A DNA stretch of 20,550 nucleotides from Bacteroidota bacterium (GTDB lineage Bacteria > Bacteroidota > Ignavibacteria > Kryptoniales > JAKASW01): assembly GCA_021789755.1 (NCBI GenBank), contig JAJYJD010000028.1:1-20550 (forward strand), in the 5' to 3' direction. The notes beneath the pieces are model-generated. The model was given only the letters and a program-made list of their open reading frames with translations. It was not told where the DNA came from and made no database searches. The translations under genes and the position numbers were made by a program. Shown here in pieces: positions 8,258 through 16,995 of the stretch. Within the stretch, counting starts at the first letter, position 1. The number at the start of each line of letters is the position of its first letter.

Positions 8258-11200
8258 ATGAAAAGCACATCAATCTTCTTCGTCAAGCGTGTTCTCCTGT
8301 TGATTATTCCGGCGGCAATTTTTGCGCTTGCCGCTCCCGGGATTGCAGGAGCACAGACGGAATTGGACAAAACTTATTTCAGCCTCGAATGGCGAATGGT
8401 CGGGCCATACAGGGCCGGCTGGGCGACAATGGCGGCCGGCATACCGAGCCAGCCAAATACCTTTTACTTCGGCGCCGCCGGCGGCGGAGTGTGGAAGACA
8501 ATCGATGCCGGCAGAACGTGGCAGCCGCTCATGCAGCATGAGGGCGCCTCAACCGTCGGAGCTATCGATATCTCCGCGTCGGATCCTGAAATCATTTATG
8601 TCGGAACTGGGCAGGTCGCATTTCGGTACGACATGCTCGCCGGTGACGGCGTTTACAGATCATCCGACGGAGGCAAGACGTGGACAAATGTCGGACTGAA
8701 AGAGACTCAACACATCGGTCGGATCATAATAGATCCGAATAACCCTCAGCGTGTCCTTGTTGCCGGGCTCGGAAATGTTTTTGCTCCGAACAAAGAGAGA
8801 GGGGTGTTTCTCACGACCGACGGAGGCATAAGCTGGCAGAAGACTCTCTTCGTCAACGATAGTACCGGTGCGGTCGACCTGGCCTGCGATCCGGAAGACC
8901 CTTCCGTAGTGTATGCAGCGCTTTGGCAGATGGAGGCACATCCCTGGCTCGATTACTTCATGCCCCAGACGGGAGCGGGCTCGGGAATTTTCAAGAGCAC
9001 CGACGGAGGACAGCACTGGACAAGGCTTACCGGCGGCGGATTGCCGTCAGGGCCGCTCGGCCGGATCGGACTCGCAGTCGCCAGAGGCAGCAAAGGACAG
9101 ATTGTCTATGCGACAATCATCGCGACGAACGGAGGCAGCGGACTCTACAGGTCGAACGACGGCGGAGCTAGATGGGATCATGTCAACAAAGACCAGGGTC
9201 TTGCCAACTCCTACTTCAGCCGGATAACGGTCGACCCGACCAATGCGAACACGGTTTACGTCATGGACCGCTCGATCCATCGGTCCGCTGACGGCGGAAA
9301 AGATTTCATCATGTTCAAGGGCGCGCCGGGAGGCGACGACTATCATTTCCTCTGGATCAATCCGGCGAACACCAATTACATGATCACGGCTTCCGACCAG
9401 GGATGCGTGGTGAGCGTGGACGGAGGAAAGACCTGGTCGAGCTGGTACAATCAGCCCACAGGTCAGTTTTATCACATTGCTGTCGACGATCAATTTCCTT
9501 ACAAGATATACGGCGGCCAGCAGGACAACGGCACGGTGGGAATTTTAAGCCGTGGACCTTACGGCGTGATCGAAGACCGCGACTGGCATCCAGTCGGAGG
9601 AGATGAGCGCGACTATGAAGTACCTAAGCCCGGAGATCCGAATCTCGTTTTCGGCAGCGGGTTGGGGGGCCATTTTTCGCGCTTCGACAATGTTACCAGG
9701 CAGGTCGCCGAAATTTCACCCTGGCCGCTCACGACTTACGGCGAGCGTGAGTCCACTGTTCAATACCGGTATACATGGATTACTCCTATCGTGTTCTCCC
9801 CGATCGGGAAACACGCGCTCTACGTGGCGAACCAGTACCTGTGGAAGTCTTTGGACGACGGGAACCACTGGCAGAAAGTCAGTCCCGACCTGTCGGGAAT
9901 GAAACCGGGATCCAAGGATTACTTCGACCCGGATAGAGCACAGGCAAAAGATGCCGGGTACGGAGTCATCTTCACGATCGCTCCTTCGCCCAGGGTGGAG
10001 AACACAATCTGGATCGGCACCGATGACGGACTCGTTAAACTGACAACCGACGGCGGCAGCCACTGGAAGAATGTCACGCCCGCCGGTGTTCCTTTATGGG
10101 CGAGGGTGGACGCTATCGATCCTTCTTATCGGTCTGATGGAACTGCTTACGTCGCCGTGAATACTCAGCGCCTCGGTTATATCAAGCCGCTGATCTTCAA
10201 GACTACAGATTACGGCAAGACATGGCAGACGATCACGAACGGACTGCCTGCGGATGAATTTGTGAATTCGGTGAGAACCGATCCCGTCAAGAAAGGTCTT
10301 TTATACGCCGCTACGAACCGAAGCGTCTACGTATCTTTCGATGACGGCGCAAACTGGGAACCGCTTACTCTAAATCTCCCGACCGTCTGCGTGAACGACC
10401 TGGTTGTGCACGGAAATGATCTCATAGCCGGCACACAGGGGAGAGGTATCTGGATCCTTGACGATGTCGAGCCGCTGCGCGAAGCGAACGGCGAGCTTGC
10501 ATCCCAGCCGGTACACCTGTTCCGTCCGGCCGATGCGATCAGGCTGCGCGCGGACGAGAACAAAGACACACCATGGCCGCCGGAGACCGCGCTGGGGCAG
10601 AACCCGCCGACAGGTGTGATAATAGATTACTGGTTGAAGGACGATGCGAGCAGTCCTGTGAGGCTTACCTTCCGCGATTCGAAAGGGGAAGTCGTGAACG
10701 AATTTGTGAGCGATGCGAAGACGCCGGAACTTCCGGCCCATCGTTACTTCCAGGCTGAATGGATAAAGCCGTCGCAAGAACTTTCGGCGGGGGCAGGTTC
10801 GCACCGTTTTGTCTGGGACCTCCGTTATCCGCGTCCACCTGCGCTCAGATATGAATACTCGATAGCTGCGGTCTGGCCCGCCGGAGGAACGAACGATATG
10901 GATGCGGGAACTCCTCTTGACCCGGAGGGGCCGCTGGCTCTCCCCGGCAAATACACCGCAACGCTCACGGTCAACGGGAGGAAATATACACAGCCGTTTA
11001 CGGTAAAGGAGGACCCGCGGGTTCATGTAAGCATGGGCGAACTTCAGAAACAGCTGAACCTCGCAAAGCTTATCGACAAGGCGCTAAAGCAAGCCGTCAC
11101 TGCCCACGGCGAGATCGAGAGAATGCTGAATGAGAATAAAGGGATCCTGCCCCCTCCGTCGACGGATTCGCTCATGTCTCTTCAGCGAACGGGAAATCCC

Positions 11201-11374
11201 AGTTTTGCGTCTGTAGCCGGCAACCTCGCCAGCCTTGCCCCTGCTGTCCAGGGTGCCGATGCTGCACCCACCCAGGGAGAGCTCGAAGTGTATGCTCTGT
11301 CGCGCAGGCAATTGGATGACCTGCTTGCACGGTGGCACAAAGCTGAGGCTGCGATATCAAAGTCAGGGAAGTGA
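8258..11374 (+). CDS. Exported Asp-box (BNR/VPS10-like) beta-propeller protein
   Basis: The product is 1,038 residues. AAGGA lies nine bases before the ATG. Residues 1-33 are a signal peptide ending AGAQ. Residues about 40-740 contain eleven Asp-box motifs (S/T-x-D-x-G-x-x-W/F), from TIDAGRTW at 81-88 through SSDGGKTW, TTDGGISW, STDGGQHW, SNDGGARW, SADGGKDF, SVDGGKTW, SLDDGNHW, TTDGGSHW and TTDYGKTW to SFDDGANW at 693-700. This is the signature of large sortilin/VPS10-like or tandem seven-bladed propellers, often annotated as glycosyl hydrolase (xyloglucanase GH74-like). A beta-sandwich region follows (about 745-985, with DPRVHVS near its end), then a helical tail (about 990-1038). There is no T9SS sorting domain and no transmembrane anchor, so it is probably periplasmic or released. 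Catalysis is unproven. It appears monocistronic, with a strong terminator behind it. Confidence 0.85.
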   Translation: MKSTSIFFVKRVLLLIIPAAIFALAAPGIAGAQTELDKTYFSLEWRMVGPYRAGWATMAAGIPSQPNTFYFGAAGGGVWKTIDAGRTWQPLMQHEGASTVGAIDISASDPEIIYVGTGQVAFRYDMLAGDGVYRSSDGGKTWTNVGLKETQHIGRIIIDPNNPQRVLVAGLGNVFAPNKERGVFLTTDGGISWQKTLFVNDSTGAVDLACDPEDPSVVYAALWQMEAHPWLDYFMPQTGAGSGIFKSTDGGQHWTRLTGGGLPSGPLGRIGLAVARGSKGQIVYATIIATNGGSGLYRSNDGGARWDHVNKDQGLANSYFSRITVDPTNANTVYVMDRSIHRSADGGKDFIMFKGAPGGDDYHFLWINPANTNYMITASDQGCVVSVDGGKTWSSWYNQPTGQFYHIAVDDQFPYKIYGGQQDNGTVGILSRGPYGVIEDRDWHPVGGDERDYEVPKPGDPNLVFGSGLGGHFSRFDNVTRQVAEISPWPLTTYGERESTVQYRYTWITPIVFSPIGKHALYVANQYLWKSLDDGNHWQKVSPDLSGMKPGSKDYFDPDRAQAKDAGYGVIFTIAPSPRVENTIWIGTDDGLVKLTTDGGSHWKNVTPAGVPLWARVDAIDPSYRSDGTAYVAVNTQRLGYIKPLIFKTTDYGKTWQTITNGLPADEFVNSVRTDPVKKGLLYAATNRSVYVSFDDGANWEPLTLNLPTVCVNDLVVHGNDLIAGTQGRGIWILDDVEPLREANGELASQPVHLFRPADAIRLRADENKDTPWPPETALGQNPPTGVIIDYWLKDDASSPVRLTFRDSKGEVVNEFVSDAKTPELPAHRYFQAEWIKPSQELSAGAGSHRFVWDLRYPRPPALRYEYSIAAVWPAGGTNDMDAGTPLDPEGPLALPGKYTATLTVNGRKYTQPFTVKEDPRVHVSMGELQKQLNLAKLIDKALKQAVTAHGEIERMLNENKGILPPPSTDSLMSLQRTGNPSFASVAGNLASLAPAVQGADAAPTQGELEVYALSRRQLDDLLARWHKAEAAISKSGK

Positions 11375-11865
11375 TCGTCTAACTCTATCATTAAGGAGAA
11401 AGACGGTTTTACCAATGGGCCCGGGTCATTCCCCGGGCTCATTATTTTTTCATTCCGGAAGTCCCCGTCGTTCACACTATCAAGACTAAGCAGGATTTTC
11501 CCCGGAAAGCCCTGCCAAGACTTGACAATTAGACAGCCGCTCCATAATATTGCCGACGTAAGAGATAAGACATGGTTGTTCTGGTTTCGGTGTACCAATA
11601 CTCGGAGGTGGTTGGAGTTGCAAAGGTTACCAGTTGCCGGCAGTGGGGCTGATTCACGCGCATTGCTCTCATACCCGAGGCATCGCTCTCCTTCTCTTTC
11701 TCGCTCCTTCTTGAAGCCATCGGCTGTTACTTAAGTCAGGTCACTGTTGTCATGCGGACGGTTCAAGTCCGCGGTCATTATACATAAACTAAGACTCGAA
11801 TTACGTTTCCCGCGGGACTGCTGCGGATACTTCCTCCACCCGCGCGAGATATAGAAGGAGTTTCT
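11375..11865. other. Long intergenic region: terminator, short hairpin, no gene
   Basis: Apart from the terminator at 11415-11450, this 491-nt gap holds no supportable gene. A 6-bp perfect hairpin, GCGGAC/GTCCGC with loop GGTTCAA (11754-11772), superficially recalls a tRNA T-arm but is not one. TATACA (11779-11784) could be a -10 box without a good -35. AGAAGGAG (11853-11860) is the ribosome site of the next gene. Confidence 0.5.
11415..11450 (+). terminator. Strong intrinsic terminator
   Basis: An 11-bp GC-rich stem (11415-11425 with 11432-11442, one G-T wobble) closes a 6-nt loop and is followed by TATTTTTT. It lies about 40 nt after the Asp-box protein stop codon. Confidence 0.9.
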
Positions 11866-13509
11866 ATGCCTGACAAGCGTGAAGCGAGGGAAAACGACCA
11901 ACTCCTCGCTCAAATCCTGGCGAACCTCGAAGCGAGAATAACGCGCATCGAACGGGAGCTCAACCTGAGTCCGATATCCCCGGAGAACGCGCCCGGAACA
12001 GCGGCGCACAGGGAGGACTCCGATGAACCCGAAGACGATCTTGAGCTGAGAATCGGACTTTACTGGTTCGCGAAGGTGGGGATAGTTGCACTGGTCATCG
12101 GTGTGGTCTTTCTCCTTCTTCAGCCGTACAGCGGTTTGCATCCTGCATTTGCATCCGTTCTCGGTTATGTATTGGCCGGCGGGGTGATGCTCGTCTCACG
12201 AGTTCTTCGAAAGTCATCCCCATTCCTCGCCGGTTATTTGCTCGGCGGCGGGCTCCTCCTCTTCTTCTTCGCAACCCTCCGCCTCCATTATTTCAGTGCG
12301 GAACCCGTGCTTAGCGGGAGGCCCGCCGAGGTCGCGATACTATTGCTGACCGCGGCGGCCAGCCTGGTTATTTCGATCCGTAAGAGATCGATTTATCTCG
12401 TGTCTGTCGGTCTTGCCATGGGTTTCGCCACAGGCCTGATGAGCGAGCAGATCTATTCGTTCTTCGCGATAACTCTGCTGGTGGCGGGACTGACGGTATA
12501 TGTCGCGACAAAATACAAGTGGCCCGGCCTTTTGATTTATGGAATGGCCCTCACGTATATCGTACACCTGATCTGGTTTCTGAATAATCCGATTGTGGGA
12601 AACCCTCTTGCACTGAGAGCAGTACCGTATCCGGCAGTGATCTTCGTTCTCGTCTGGGTAATGCTCTTCGCGACCGGCAACCTCCTTCGCGAGCGGGAGG
12701 ATAAGGAAAACATCCGGGTTATCATGAGTTCCCTGTTGAATGCTGGACTGGGATATGGGCTTTTCTTCCTGATGAGCGTAGCGAAGTTTCAGGACCGGTT
12801 GGCCATATCGAACCTCGGAGCTTCTATCGTGTTCCTCGCACTGGCCGTCATGTTCTGGTCGAGAGAGAAGAGCCGGTTCCAGACATTTTTCTACGCGATG
12901 ACCGGTTATGCCGCGCTGAGCGTTGCCATCGTGGCTGATTTCAAAACCCCCGACTTCTTTATCCTCCTGTGCTGGCAAAGCCTGCTCGTAGTCTCGACGG
13001 CGATCTGGTTCAGATCGAAATTTATCGTCGTCACGAATTTCGTAATCTATGCCATAATCTTCATAGCTTATCTCGCCGTTGCGGGGACGGTCAGCCTTAC
13101 AAGCCTCAGCTTCGGAGTAGTTGCGTTGCTGAGCGCGCGGCTGCTGAGCTGGCAGAGAGGCAGACTCGACCTGAAAACCGACAAGATGAGGACGGCCTAT
13201 CTCATTGCCGCTTTCTTCATCTTCCCCTACGCTCTGTATCACACAGTCCCCCGTGACTACATCAGCCTTTCATGGCTCGCAGTTGCGATAGTGTATTATG
13301 TCATAAGCGTGATACTGAAAAACGCAAAATACCGGTGGATGGCTCTTCTTACATTTCTGCTGACGGCACTTTACCTCATCATAATAGGGATCATAAGACT
13401 TGAGCCGGTATTAAGGATTATCTCCTTTCTCGTGCTCGGCATAGTGTTACTGGCCATCTCATTTGTCTATGCAAAGGCGAAAATGAAATCAGGGTCAAAG
13501 GAAACTTAA
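11866..13509 (+). CDS. DUF2339-family polytopic membrane protein
   Basis: The product is 547 residues. The ATG is five bases after AGAAGGAG. Residues about 10-35 form a short coiled coil (LLAQILANLEARITRIEREL), then an acidic linker (about 45-62), then ELRIGLYWFAKVGIVALVIGVVF, which matches the conserved start of DUF2339 membrane domains. More than a dozen hydrophobic segments follow to the C-terminus, where LRIISFLVLGIVLLAISFVY matches the usual family ending. It is an inner-membrane protein of unknown function. Family members are often longer, so this is a short version. There is no operon partner: 491 nt of non-coding DNA precede it and 480 nt follow. Confidence 0.75.
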   Translation: MPDKREARENDQLLAQILANLEARITRIERELNLSPISPENAPGTAAHREDSDEPEDDLELRIGLYWFAKVGIVALVIGVVFLLLQPYSGLHPAFASVLGYVLAGGVMLVSRVLRKSSPFLAGYLLGGGLLLFFFATLRLHYFSAEPVLSGRPAEVAILLLTAAASLVISIRKRSIYLVSVGLAMGFATGLMSEQIYSFFAITLLVAGLTVYVATKYKWPGLLIYGMALTYIVHLIWFLNNPIVGNPLALRAVPYPAVIFVLVWVMLFATGNLLREREDKENIRVIMSSLLNAGLGYGLFFLMSVAKFQDRLAISNLGASIVFLALAVMFWSREKSRFQTFFYAMTGYAALSVAIVADFKTPDFFILLCWQSLLVVSTAIWFRSKFIVVTNFVIYAIIFIAYLAVAGTVSLTSLSFGVVALLSARLLSWQRGRLDLKTDKMRTAYLIAAFFIFPYALYHTVPRDYISLSWLAVAIVYYVISVILKNAKYRWMALLTFLLTALYLIIIGIIRLEPVLRIISFLVLGIVLLAISFVYAKAKMKSGSKET

Positions 13510-13989
13510 TAGCGCGGTCCAAGGTGGAGATTCGCCTCTCTTGCCCGCGCGAAAACGGCATATTGCCGCAAACCCGCTTAAATAGCGCGTGTTTTGAGCG
13601 AAAAAAAGACTGATGCCGGCATGACCGTTGCTCACCTCTGATAGAGTTTCAGACCGAGATGTATTCACACAGACCAAATAACGCCGAATTGATCTCCGCT
13701 CTGCGGGCGGGATTCCGGTATCCGTCTCTGTCCAGGAGTCATGCTCGCCGCTCGAACGATCCTCCCGCTTCGAGCCCATTCTCTCCAAACACTTTCGGCA
13801 GAAGTGTAATATTTAACTGGTCTCCAATCGATGGCCGCATTTCGCCTTTCATTTCCGGGTTCGTGGAGACGACAGAATGCAATATCGACATATCGGTTTT
13901 TCAGCAAACAGAGTTATGCGTCAGAGTCGTGGCCGGTGAGATTCCGGCTGCCGTTTTCGATCGGTAAAAAAACAGGAGAGACAATAGTA
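13510..13989. other. Long intergenic region before the redox operon
   Basis: This 480-nt gap holds no supportable gene; the longest open frame (13659-13967) has low-complexity, arginine/serine-rich content and no ribosome site. Structures seen: GCGCGG (13512-13517) pairing at a distance with CCGCGC (13545-13550); the hairpin CGGCA-tat-TGCCG (13556-13568); the 9-base direct repeat AATAGCGCG; and the inverted repeat at 13789-13807. Any promoter for the redox operon should be here, but I could not fix one. Confidence 0.4.
13789..13812 (+). promoter_or_regulatory. Operator-like inverted repeat beside a TAATAT box
   Basis: ACACTT (13789-13794) and AAGTGT (13802-13807) form a perfect 6+6 inverted repeat with a 7-base centre. 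The last T begins TAATAT (13807-13812), a -10-like hexamer. This is the layout expected for a dimeric regulator touching a promoter about 180 nt upstream of the Rieske gene. No -35 box is evident and the match to any known regulator is unclear. Confidence 0.25.
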
Positions 13990-14436
13990 ATGAATGTTAC
14001 CGATACTGGAAAGATGTCCCGCAGGACATTCCTCGACTATCTCTTGGGGTTCGGAGTTGTCGCATGGCTCGCGGCCGTACTTTATCCGATAATCGATTAC
14101 TTCAAAGTTCCTCCTCAGACCGAGCCGGCGCCCTCCAGTGTCATTGCGGGTTCGGTAAAGGATTTCAAACCGAATTCAGGAAAGGTGTTCAGGTTCGGAA
14201 ACGAGCCGGCGATTCTTGTAGACACTCCCAACGGCAAGCTTGAAGCATTCAGCGCAGTGTGCACTCATCTGCAGTGCACAGTGCAGTATCGCCCTGATAT
14301 GCAGAAGATATGGTGCGCCTGCCACGGCGGCGTCTACGATCTGAACGGACGCAACATTTCAGGACCGCCTCCCCGCCCGCTGGCGGAATATAAAGTCGCG
14401 GTCAAGGGCGACGAAATAATAGTGTCGAAGAGCTGA
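13990..14436 (+). CDS. Rieske iron-sulfur protein of a bc-type quinol oxidase complex
   Basis: The product is 148 residues from ATG 13990, chosen because AGGAGA lies just upstream and the N-terminus becomes a twin-arginine-type signal anchor (SRRTFLDYLLGFG, residues 10-22, then a hydrophobic segment to about 35). An in-frame start at 13831 would add 53 unlikely residues. The cluster ligands are Cys91 and His93 (CTHLQC) and Cys109 and His112 (CACHGG); Cys96 and Cys111 supply the usual disulfide. The GPPPRPL loop (125-131) that follows the second motif in Rieske proteins is present. It should pass one electron from quinol bound at cytochrome b to a cytochrome c on the periplasmic side. It is first in the operon, 10 nt ahead of cytochrome b. 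Confidence 0.93.
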   Translation: MNVTDTGKMSRRTFLDYLLGFGVVAWLAAVLYPIIDYFKVPPQTEPAPSSVIAGSVKDFKPNSGKVFRFGNEPAILVDTPNGKLEAFSAVCTHLQCTVQYRPDMQKIWCACHGGVYDLNGRNISGPPPRPLAEYKVAVKGDEIIVSKS

Positions 14437-14446
14437 GGGGGCACAG

Positions 14447-15520
14447 ATGAATAAAGAATCGAAAACCATGCGCTGGCTCAACGAGCGCTATAACCTCAGC
14501 CTGATAGAACATATCGCACAGGAAAAGAAAGTCCCGCAATTCAGGGGCTCGTTCTGGTATTACTTCGGCGGGGTTAGCCTGTTCCTTTTCATTGTACAGG
14601 TTGTCACGGGGATTCTGCTCCTCATGTATTACCAGCCCGGCGCGCAGACCGCGTACGAGAGCGTGAGGTTCATAGTCACGAAAGTCGAGTTCGGCTGGCT
14701 GATAAGATCGATACACAGCTGGTCCGCCAACCTGATGATCCTCTCTGTAATCATTCACATGTTCTCGGTTTATTTCACGAAGGCGTTTCGAAGACCGAGG
14801 GAGCTTACCTGGTATTCGGGGTTCCTGCTCCTCGCACTGTGCCTGACTTTCGGGTTCAGCGGCTACCTGCTGCCCTGGAACACACTCTCGTACTTCGCGA
14901 CGAAGGTCGGGACTGAAATCGTCGCCGTCGTGCCGGTGATCGGCAAGCCGATCATGGAAATCCTCCGGAACGGATCCGACGTGACGACAGCGACGCTGAC
15001 CCGCTTTTACGGACTTCACGTCGCGGTGCTCCCTGCGATATTCACGGTTGTCCTCGGTGTTCATCTCCTTTTCATACAGGTGCAAGGCATCAGCGAACCG
15101 GAGTCGTGGAAGGATCTGCCTGAATCGAAGAAGAACCACATCCCGTTTTTCCCCAACTTCGTCCTGCGAGACGTCCTTCTCTGGCTGATCGTGCTGAATG
15201 TGCTGGCGATCCTCGCTGTCTATTTTCCCTGGGAACTCGGGCACAAGGCGGATCCTTTCGCTCCGGCTCCGATGGGCATAAGGCCCGAATGGTATTTCCT
15301 GTTTATGTTCCAGTCACTGAAGTTTTTCCCCGCGAAGATATTCAGCATCGACGGGGAAGTGCTCGGCATCTCGCTTTTCGGAGTGGCCGGACTGCTGTGG
15401 TTCCTCGTCCCGTTCTGGGATTCGAAGACGCCTAAGGGAGCCCGGAACAGGATTGCCAACTACATCGGGATCGGCGTGGTATTATATATCATTGTACTGA
15501 CGGCGATAGGAGCGAGATAA
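14447..15520 (+). CDS. Cytochrome b (fused b6/subunit IV type) of a bc-type complex
   Basis: The product is 357 residues. The ribosome site GAGGGG overlaps the Rieske stop. Four helices carry the two haem b groups: His90 and His104 (13 residues between) and His191 and His206 (14 between). The 13/14 pattern is that of cytochrome b6. Residues 280-283 are PEWY, the quinol-oxidation (Qo) motif, inside the subunit IV-like C-terminal half, so b6 and subunit IV are fused. The b6 cysteine that holds the extra haem ci is replaced by tyrosine (WYYFGG, residues 37-42), so no ci is expected. Together with the Rieske protein it would oxidise menaquinol in the inner membrane. No cytochrome c1 or f gene follows; multihaem cytochromes take that place. 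Confidence 0.93.
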   Translation: MNKESKTMRWLNERYNLSLIEHIAQEKKVPQFRGSFWYYFGGVSLFLFIVQVVTGILLLMYYQPGAQTAYESVRFIVTKVEFGWLIRSIHSWSANLMILSVIIHMFSVYFTKAFRRPRELTWYSGFLLLALCLTFGFSGYLLPWNTLSYFATKVGTEIVAVVPVIGKPIMEILRNGSDVTTATLTRFYGLHVAVLPAIFTVVLGVHLLFIQVQGISEPESWKDLPESKKNHIPFFPNFVLRDVLLWLIVLNVLAILAVYFPWELGHKADPFAPAPMGIRPEWYFLFMFQSLKFFPAKIFSIDGEVLGISLFGVAGLLWFLVPFWDSKTPKGARNRIANYIGIGVVLYIIVLTAIGAR

Positions 15521-15522
15521 AC

Positions 15523-16995
15523 ATGAAAAAATCACTCCTCCTACTTGTTATCCCCGCGCTGATCGGATTCTCAAACGCCGCAGCTGCCCAGACGCAGCAA
15601 AAGAAACCTGTCGACAAATGTTTCAGCTGTCACACCGACATCGGTGACGATAAGGTTGCGGACTACACGAGCGATGTACATTATAAAGCCGGAGTTACGT
15701 GTGCCGATTGCCACGGCGGAGATCCGACCGTTGAAGACCAGGACGCGGCTATGGACCCGAAAAAGGGGTACATCGGAATCCCCAAACCTTCAGCGATCCC
15801 GCAGGTCTGCGGAAAATGCCACGGGGCGGGCAAGACCGCATTCAAGACCAATTTCCATCTCAATGATGTCATGGACCAGTTCATGTCGAGCGTACACGGG
15901 AGAGCATTGAACGAAAGAAGCGATGGACCCACATGCATCTCCTGTCACGGCATACATAATATCGTAGAAGTGCAGAACAGCAAATCTCCGGTATATCCGA
16001 CGAACGTGACAAAGACTTGCGCGAAATGTCACAGCAACCCGGATTACATGAAGAAGTTCAGCCCGGGACTACCCGTCGATCAATATGAGAAATATCTTAC
16101 GAGTGTGCACGGTGAGCGCAATAAAGCGGGCGATCCGAAACCCGCGACCTGCGTCAGCTGCCATTCGAACCATCTCATCAGGCCGGTGAAGGATCCGCGC
16201 TCGCCGGTTTATCCGACAAATATCCCGCAAACATGCGCGAAGTGCCATAGCAACAAGGAGTACATGGCTGGGTACCATATTCCGACCGACCAGTATGCGA
16301 ATTACAAAGAAAGCGTGCACGGCATTGCGCTCCTGCAAAATTCCGATCTCAGTGCTCCGGCATGCAACTCTTGTCACGGCAATCACGGTGCCGTGCCTCC
16401 GGGTGTGTCGTCTGTCGCATCGGTCTGCGGTACGTGCCACCAGGCGAACGCAGATTTGTTCGACAAAAGCGTGCACAAGGAGGCATTTGCCAGGGCAAAG
16501 CTGCCGGGCTGCGTCGTCTGCCACAGCAACCATCTTGTGAGGCCTCCAAACGACGCGATGATAGGTTTCGGCACGGACGCGGTTTGCGGGAAATGCCACA
16601 AAGACGTTCCTGCCGATTCTGCCGCCGGCGCAATTCTCGCAATACGCTCGACTCTGGACAGCCTCACCAACGGCAGAAAGGATGCGGAAACGCTTCTCTC
16701 ACATGCCGAACAGCTTGGCATGGATGTGTCCGATGCGAGCTATTCGCTCAGAGATGTGAACCAATCGCTGGTAGAGGCACGCGTGCAGGTCCATTTGTTC
16801 ACCGCCGGACCGGTGAAGTCCGCGGCGGAGCCGGGTCTCAAGATAGTTGCCGAGGCTCAGAAGAGTGCGTTGGCAGCTGTAAACGAATATTACTTCAGGA
16901 GACACGGGCTCGGTGTGGCTACACTGATAATCACTCTGCTTGCGGTCTTGCTTTTCCTGAAGATTAGACAAATAGAAAGGAAATCCAGACAATGA
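15523..16995 (+). CDS. 11-haem membrane-anchored cytochrome c
   Basis: The product is 490 residues, starting 2 nt after cytochrome b. Residues 1-22 are a signal peptide (NAAAAQ). Eleven CxxCH haem-binding motifs begin at residues 33, 60, 96, 138, 166, 210, 238, 281, 302, 330 and 355. A recurring unit of SVH(G/K) about 14 residues before a CxxCH (spaced SVH at 123, 193, 264, 317), with CHSNHLIRP/CHSNHLVRP-type endings, shows internal duplication. SPVYPTN...TCAKCHSN occurs twice almost unchanged (155-172, 227-244). Residues about 365-460 are helical and haem-free, and a C-terminal transmembrane helix (463-480) anchors the protein in the inner membrane with the haems in the periplasm. Its place suggests it accepts electrons from the Rieske protein, replacing cytochrome c1. 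An enzymatic role cannot be excluded. Confidence 0.9.
   Translation: MKKSLLLLVIPALIGFSNAAAAQTQQKKPVDKCFSCHTDIGDDKVADYTSDVHYKAGVTCADCHGGDPTVEDQDAAMDPKKGYIGIPKPSAIPQVCGKCHGAGKTAFKTNFHLNDVMDQFMSSVHGRALNERSDGPTCISCHGIHNIVEVQNSKSPVYPTNVTKTCAKCHSNPDYMKKFSPGLPVDQYEKYLTSVHGERNKAGDPKPATCVSCHSNHLIRPVKDPRSPVYPTNIPQTCAKCHSNKEYMAGYHIPTDQYANYKESVHGIALLQNSDLSAPACNSCHGNHGAVPPGVSSVASVCGTCHQANADLFDKSVHKEAFARAKLPGCVVCHSNHLVRPPNDAMIGFGTDAVCGKCHKDVPADSAAGAILAIRSTLDSLTNGRKDAETLLSHAEQLGMDVSDASYSLRDVNQSLVEARVQVHLFTAGPVKSAAEPGLKIVAEAQKSALAAVNEYYFRRHGLGVATLIITLLAVLLFLKIRQIERKSRQ

Noticed and set aside
11754..11772. GGTTCAA loop resembling a tRNA T-arm
   Set aside because: The loop and stem register is wrong for a T-arm, and no acceptor, anticodon or D arm can be drawn around it.
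12340..13242. 300-codon minus-strand frame opposite the DUF2339 gene
   Set aside because: It is highly charged and mirrors hydrophobic codons of a clear membrane protein on the + strand, so it is a shadow frame.
13831..13989. Upstream in-frame extension of the Rieske gene
   Set aside because: It adds 53 residues that destroy the twin-arginine signal anchor, while ATG 13990 has a proper ribosome site.
14402..15244. 280-codon minus-strand frame opposite cytochrome b
   Set aside because: It is the antisense shadow of a gene with intact haem ligands and PEWY motif; its composition is the charged mirror of transmembrane helices.
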